From JBEKHT01 sp049516595 (GTDB lineage Bacteria > Chloroflexota > Anaerolineae > Anaerolineales > RBG-16-64-43): DNA of 26,232 bases. The position numbers and the translations under genes are program-made. Shown here in pieces: positions 22,704 through 26,232 of the stretch (the first letter of the stretch is position 1; every line of letters starts with the position of its first letter). The notes beneath the pieces were generated by a model. The model saw only the letters and a list, made by a program, of their open reading frames with translations, was not told the DNA's origin and searched no databases. The DNA is taken from positions 1-26,232 of the forward strand of contig JBEKSY010000042.1 of assembly GCA_049516595.1 (NCBI GenBank), given 5' to 3'.

Positions 22704-23738
22704 ATGGATGATATCCGCTTCGCTGTGATCGGCGCCGGCTTCATGGGCAGACTGCTGGCGCGTACCGCCAGCAGTCTGCCCTACGCGCGATGCGTCGGGG
22801 CGACCGACCTGGACCTGCCGCGTGCCGAGGCGTTGACGACCGCATGCGGCGGCCGCCCGTTCGTCGACTCCGCGGAGATGCTCGAGCAGGTGCGGCCGCA
22901 TGTTGTCTTCGTGGCTACGCCGGAGCCGGACCATTGCCGTCCAGCCATCTTGGCCGCTGAGCATGGGTGCCACTTGTTCATCGAGAAGCCTCTCGCCACG
23001 TCACTCGAAGACGCTGACGAAATCACCGATGCCTGCGCCCGTGCCGGTGTCCGCCTGATGGTCGGTTACATCCTGCGCTTCGAGCCGTGCTATGCCCAGA
23101 TCCAGTCTGCCTTGGACCAGGGCATGATCGGTCGTTTCCTTTCGGCCTACGCCCGGCGTGATGTCGCCATCCATGAGGCGCGCCGCCTGGCCGGCCGAAT
23201 CTCTCCGATCCTCTACCTGGCTGTGCATGACATCGACCAGATCATGTGGTACCACCCCTCCGCGGTCCGGTCCGTCCACGCCCACGGCCTCGGGGGGCGG
23301 GTCCAAGAGGAGTTCGGCGTTGATGATTACGCTTGGATCACGATGGATTTCGCCGATGGCGCTGTGGCCAACGTAGAGTGCGGCTGGGCCTACCCGGAGG
23401 CTTGGGCCAACTGGAGCTGGCCATCCGGCTGGGGATCGTTTGGGGACGTGCAGATGCACATTGTCGGGACCGATGGCGTGCTGAACCTGGACATGACCCC
23501 TATGGGCGTGACTGGCTGTGACCCTGAAGGATGGAAGTTCCCTGAATCGCGCCACTGGCCGGAGATGCATGGCCGGCCGTCGGGGGCGGTGCACCTGGAA
23601 GTAGAGCACTTCTTCGACTGTGTCATCGGCGGCCGCCAACCCCTGGTGACCGGCGGAGATGGGCGGCGTTCGCTGGAGGTGGCGCTGGCTGCCGAGAGGT
23701 CGATTACCGAGGGTGGTCCTGTGGCTCTCCCACTCTAA
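22704..23738 (+). CDS. Gfo/Idh/MocA-family NAD(P)-dependent oxidoreductase
   Basis: A 344-residue enzyme with an N-terminal Rossmann fold (FAVIGAGFMGRLLA, 6-19), ATPEPDH (71-77), the catalytic LFIEKPLATS (91-100, Lys95) and a C-terminal substrate domain with VHDIDQIMWY (174-183, His175/Asp178). The start is ATG 22704, 7 bases after the GATase-like stop; longer in-frame starts would overlap that gene heavily and lack family resemblance. Members oxidise hydroxyls of sugars or inositols. Some (GH109, GH177/GH179-type) cleave glycosides by a transient oxidation. In a cluster with no recognisable glycosidase, either role is possible. The last 120 residues carry a tryptophan-rich segment, WANWSWPSGWGSFGDVQMH. 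Confidence 0.88.
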   Translation: MDDIRFAVIGAGFMGRLLARTASSLPYARCVGATDLDLPRAEALTTACGGRPFVDSAEMLEQVRPHVVFVATPEPDHCRPAILAAEHGCHLFIEKPLATSLEDADEITDACARAGVRLMVGYILRFEPCYAQIQSALDQGMIGRFLSAYARRDVAIHEARRLAGRISPILYLAVHDIDQIMWYHPSAVRSVHAHGLGGRVQEEFGVDDYAWITMDFADGAVANVECGWAYPEAWANWSWPSGWGSFGDVQMHIVGTDGVLNLDMTPMGVTGCDPEGWKFPESRHWPEMHGRPSGAVHLEVEHFFDCVIGGRQPLVTGGDGRRSLEVALAAERSITEGGPVALPL

Positions 23739-23747
23739 AAGTAGGTG

Positions 23748-23782
23748 ACGGGGAAGGGGCACGAGCCTCGATCGCGCCCCGT
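23748..23782 (+). terminator. possible weak stem-loop before nagA
   Basis: ACGGGG (23748-23753) can pair with CCCCGT (23777-23782), and an alternative inner GGGGC/GCCCC pairing is available. The sequence that follows is GT-rich, not T-rich. It may attenuate or process the transcript before nagA. Confidence 0.25.
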
Positions 23783-23900
23783 TGTGTGTGTGTCGCTTGC
23801 AGGCAGGTCCTCCTCTCCACCCTCATGCTTCACTGCACACGGATGGGATAGAATCGCATCCAAGGCACGTTCGCGATCGATGACGCGCTGAGGGCTAGAG

Positions 23901-25079
23901 GTGCGCACGCTGATACGGGACGGTACGATTTTGGCGCCTTCCTCGGAAATGCGCGGAGGGACGCTTGTGATTGAGGGGGGACGGATCGTGGACGTTGTGC
24001 CGCGGCGCCTGCGCTCCGGCAAGGGAGAGATAACCCTCAATGCCAGCGGAATGTTGGTTATCCCGGGTCTCATCGACCTGCACATCCACGGCTGCGATGG
24101 GCACGACACGATGGATGCGACGCCGGAGGCACAGCGGGGCATGGGGTTCTTCCTGGCCCAGCACGGCGTCACTAGCTACCTGCCCACGACCGTCGCTGCG
24201 TCGGCCGAATGCGTCATGGCCGCCATTCGCAACGTGGCCGCGACACCTCCTGCGGCTGGCGAAGCGAGCCCGCTCGGCATCAACCTCGAAGGACCCTACA
24301 TCAATCCGGCGCACGCCGGTGCCCAGCCCGTCCAGCACATCCGGCCTCCCGATTGGTCTGAGTTCGAAACCTGGCTAGCTGCTGGGCCGGTACGGATGAT
24401 GACGGTCGCGCCGGAGCTAGTGGGGGCGGTGAACCTTATCGAGGGCGGCCTCGCCCGCGGCGTGGCCTTCGCCGTTGGCCACAGCGGCGCCACTTACGAG
24501 CAGGTCGTGGCCGCGGCGGACCACGGGCTAGGCCATGCCACCCACGTCTTCAACGCGATGGTTGGCCTGCACCACCGTGACCCCGGTTGTGTCGGGGCCG
24601 TCCTCGACGACGACCGGATCATCGCCCAGATCATCGTTGACGAGGTCCACGTTCACCCCGCTGTCGTCCGGCTGCTGCTGAGGGTGAAAGGCGTAAGGCG
24701 GACGGTGTTGATCAGCGACGCGATGCGGGCCGCTGGCCTTCCGGATGGAGACTACGATCTAGGCGGTGATACCATTTGCGTGCGAGGCGGGGTGGCCCGG
24801 ACAACCCACGGCGGCCTGGCGGGTAGCACCCTGATGCTCGACCAGGCACTCCGCAACGTGATACGCTTGTCCGGCCTGACGCTAGTGCAGGCGCTCCCGA
24901 TGGCAACATCCGTACCTGCCGCGGCGCTCGGGTTGACCGAGAGGAAGGGGTCCCTCGCGGCCGGAGCCGACGCGGACATCGTGCTCCTGGACGAGAGCCT
25001 GCAAGTCCGCTTGACTTTGGTCGCCGGCGAAGTCGTCCGCCGTCCAAGTCAGACTTCGGCGCGAGGACTCCTCAATTGA
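23901..25079 (+). CDS. nagA: N-acetylglucosamine-6-phosphate deacetylase
   Basis: A 392-residue amidohydrolase with all NagA landmarks: PGLIDLHIHGCDGHDTMD (55-72, His61/His63), INLEGPYINPAHAGAQ (127-142, metal Glu130), VGHSGAT (192-198, His194), GHATHVFNAM (211-220, His215), VDEVHVHP (246-253, His250) and the catalytic Asp273 in LISDAMRAAGLPDG. It removes acetate from GlcNAc-6-phosphate or GalNAc-6-phosphate (AgaA is the same family) in the cytoplasm, giving the hexosamine-6-phosphate for the SIS enzyme. The start is GTG 23901 with GAGGG about 7 bases upstream. A 162-base gap with a possible TAGAAT -10 (23849-23854) may give it its own promoter. It is the last gene of the cluster. Confidence 0.93.
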   Translation: MRTLIRDGTILAPSSEMRGGTLVIEGGRIVDVVPRRLRSGKGEITLNASGMLVIPGLIDLHIHGCDGHDTMDATPEAQRGMGFFLAQHGVTSYLPTTVAASAECVMAAIRNVAATPPAAGEASPLGINLEGPYINPAHAGAQPVQHIRPPDWSEFETWLAAGPVRMMTVAPELVGAVNLIEGGLARGVAFAVGHSGATYEQVVAAADHGLGHATHVFNAMVGLHHRDPGCVGAVLDDDRIIAQIIVDEVHVHPAVVRLLLRVKGVRRTVLISDAMRAAGLPDGDYDLGGDTICVRGGVARTTHGGLAGSTLMLDQALRNVIRLSGLTLVQALPMATSVPAAALGLTERKGSLAAGADADIVLLDESLQVRLTLVAGEVVRRPSQTSARGLLN

Positions 25080-25497
25080 TAGGCCCTGTCCTGGGTGCTT
25101 CAGTTGTCTGCCAGCTGGCCGCGTCGGGCTCGACCAACAACGGTGGGTCGCAATGGAAGCACGACTCTGTTGGGGATGCTCGGGCATGGATGTTCGGCCG
25201 CAGCCGCGGAACGCACGTCGACCATATGGCAAATGGCGGCCTTGTCTGGGCGCAGCGGTGGGAGGGGTGCTTGCGATCAGTCTTTGAGGGTGGTCAAGGG
25301 AGATCCGTACCGCACGGAGGCCAGACTCATCAATGACCTTTGGGTCGGCGTGGCCGATTGGGGCCTTGCCTATGGGGGCGGTTGCGGCGAGGCAGGATGG
25401 GGAATTGGCGAAATCGTGTTTTTGAGTGGACGCGAAGCACATCCGCAGATGCGGAGATGAAAGGGCTGCAGGTATCTTGGCCCCAGGCCATTCTAGG
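25080..25497. other. gap after nagA with no recognisable gene
   Basis: About 420 bases. Short open frames on both strands have no family pattern, and the long minus-strand frame over 24882-25442 is a shadow of nagA. No T-rich terminator is visible directly after nagA. It is probably decayed DNA leading into the tRNA-like remnant. Confidence 0.5.
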
Positions 25498-25548
25498 TGG
25501 GAGCGGCAGAGCTGGAACCAGCGACCGCGAAGTTATGAGCGCGACGAG
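25498..25548 (-). pseudogene. tRNA-Met-like remnant
   Basis: The minus strand reads CTCGTCGCGCTCATAAC, CGGTCGCTGGTTCCAGC and GCCGCTCCCACC. It keeps a CAT anticodon loop, a T-arm with a lost CGAGT part, and a degraded acceptor end resembling CCCCGCTACCA. It is more decayed than the copies at 2288 and 5662, and lies 82 bases from hairpin copy 3. Confidence 0.35.
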
Positions 25549-25630
25549 TCTTCGGTAGGGACGATTCGTGAGGATCCCGGGGAATTCGTGCTGGTGAGTA
25601 GGCCAAGAGGCTTTTGAAGAAGAAACAAGG

Positions 25631-25655
25631 AACCGAGGCTCAGATGGCCTCGGTT
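25631..25655. terminator. hairpin copy 3
   Basis: AACCGAGGC (25631-25639) and GCCTCGGTT (25647-25655) form a 9-bp perfect stem with a 7-base loop and TTTT at 25654-25657. The stem sequence is the same as in copies 1 and 2. A group II intron 5' end starts 6 bases after the stem. Confidence 0.6.
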
Positions 25656-25661
25656 TTGGCT

Positions 25662-25733
25662 GTACGCCCCGCATGGGCGCTGACTAGGAAGGTGAAAGTC
25701 CTTCCTGGGGGTGATGGCTGTGCTAGCCGAAAA
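25662..25733 (+). mobile_element. group IIC-like intron, 5' end fragment
   Basis: The segment begins GTACGCCCCGCATGGGCGCT, continues with ACTAGGAAGGTGAAAGTCC and ends near TGCTAGCCGAAAA. This follows the 5' end of bacterial group II introns (GUGYG, then a GCCC/GGGC hairpin, then a stem enclosing GGUGA(A/G)AGUCC, later UAGCCGAA), very like the start of the Oceanobacillus group IIC intron. The second position of the GUGCG consensus is altered (GTACG). Only about 70 bases of domain I remain; the rest, with any reverse transcriptase, is replaced by IS sequence. Insertion just after a terminator-like hairpin is the known target choice of group IIC introns. Confidence 0.6.
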
Positions 25734-25762
25734 CCCCGTCCCAGGTTTGGGGGACAACTGGC

Positions 25763-26232
25763 TCACTCAGCGCGCCGGTAGTCATGGTGCAATCCATTGA
25801 GGACGGGAACCGTGATGAGCCTTCCGCGCCTCGGCCAGGCTGGCTGAGGCCCGATCCCCTCAGGAATCTTCTGCCCAATCCCCTGGTGTGGCCGTGCGCG
25901 GTTGAAGTATTCGACATATTCCCTGATTACCCGATGAAGTTGCCTGTCCCCGACCACGAGCAGGTGATCGAGGCATTCTCTCCTCACGCTCCCCAGGACT
26001 CGTTCGCAGATCGCGTTGGCCTTTGGAGCGCGGTAGGGTGTCTTCAGGACTTCAATGGAGCTTGCCTTAGCGACTCGGGCGAAATCGTCGTCGTACTTGC
26101 TGTCGCGGTCGCGGATGAGGAAACGTGGGGTTAGGCCGTAGGGGGTCGCTTCCCGTAGCTGTTGTGCGACCCAGGCGTCGGTCGGGTGGGAGGTGACGGC
26201 AAAATGAACAACTCGCCGCGAACCGAGTTCGA
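25763..26232 (-). CDS. IS481/IS3-type DDE transposase, C-terminal part (runs off window)
   Basis: The minus strand is open from the window edge to a stop at 25763-25765. It encodes an rve integrase-core: VVHFAVTSHPTDAWVAQQL, the second catalytic Asp in LIRDRDSKYDDDF, the Glu in NAICERVLGSVRRECLDH about 34 residues later, and the C-terminal REYVEYFNRARPHQGIGQ. The frame is uninterrupted over this part, so the element may be intact outside the window. The IS end is probably near 25734-25758, where GTCCCAGGTTTGGGGGAC forms a short palindrome. It seems to have truncated the group II intron fragment next to it. The start codon and first catalytic Asp lie beyond the window. Confidence 0.8.
   Translation of the reverse strand, partial: ELGSRRVVHFAVTSHPTDAWVAQQLREATPYGLTPRFLIRDRDSKYDDDFARVAKASSIEVLKTPYRAPKANAICERVLGSVRRECLDHLLVVGDRQLHRVIREYVEYFNRARPHQGIGQKIPEGIGPQPAWPRRGRLITVPVLNGLHHDYRRAE

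Overview
The window looks like a GC-rich chromosomal segment of a Chloroflexota (Anaerolineae/Caldilineae-type) bacterium. The clues are a sugar-binding lipoprotein with a Pro-Thr-Gln-Ala-Pro linker after its lipobox, a giant DUF5107-TPR protein beside a CUT1 sugar transporter, and a GatZ/KbaZ-type protein without its aldolase partner. This assignment is an inference from gene style; there is no rRNA or other marker gene here.

Left part (1-7016): a decayed accessory zone. It holds a fragment of an IS91-type zinc-binding transposase, an MFS transporter gene broken by one in-frame TGA, tRNA 3'-half remnants followed by copies of one hairpin, two diverged N-terminal fragments of tyrosine recombinases, an eroded IS3-type element and a broken TPR gene. 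Intact genes within it are an LpxH-like metallophosphoesterase and an AbrB/PIN toxin-antitoxin pair. Together these read as repeated integrations at tRNA genes followed by decay.

Central part (7000-25079): a coherent amino-sugar utilisation locus. A GatZ/KbaZ-like gene on the minus strand faces a ROK-family regulator, which has a clear promoter and a tandem operator. Downstream on the plus strand run a divergent ROK-like sugar kinase, a PIG-L deacetylase, an AgaS-like SIS isomerase/deaminase, a canonical ROK kinase, an ABC sugar-binding lipoprotein with two permeases (no ATPase), a DUF5107-TPR protein, a GATase1-like protein, a Gfo/Idh/MocA oxidoreductase and NagA. The likely flow is uptake of an N-acetylhexosamine-containing sugar, phosphorylation by a ROK kinase, deacetylation by NagA (or PIG-L on the free sugar), AgaS-type deamination/isomerisation to a ketohexose-6-phosphate, and a GatZ-like step into glycolysis. 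AgaS-like plus GatZ-like without a visible KbaY/GatY aldolase or tagatose-6-phosphate kinase suggests a shortened galactosamine route using a tagatose-6-phosphate 4-epimerase. This is the most interesting biological hypothesis in the window.

Right part (25080-26232): a second decayed junction with a tRNA-like remnant, a third copy of the hairpin, the 5' end of a group IIC-like intron placed 6 bases after that hairpin, and an IS481/IS3-type DDE transposase running off the window.
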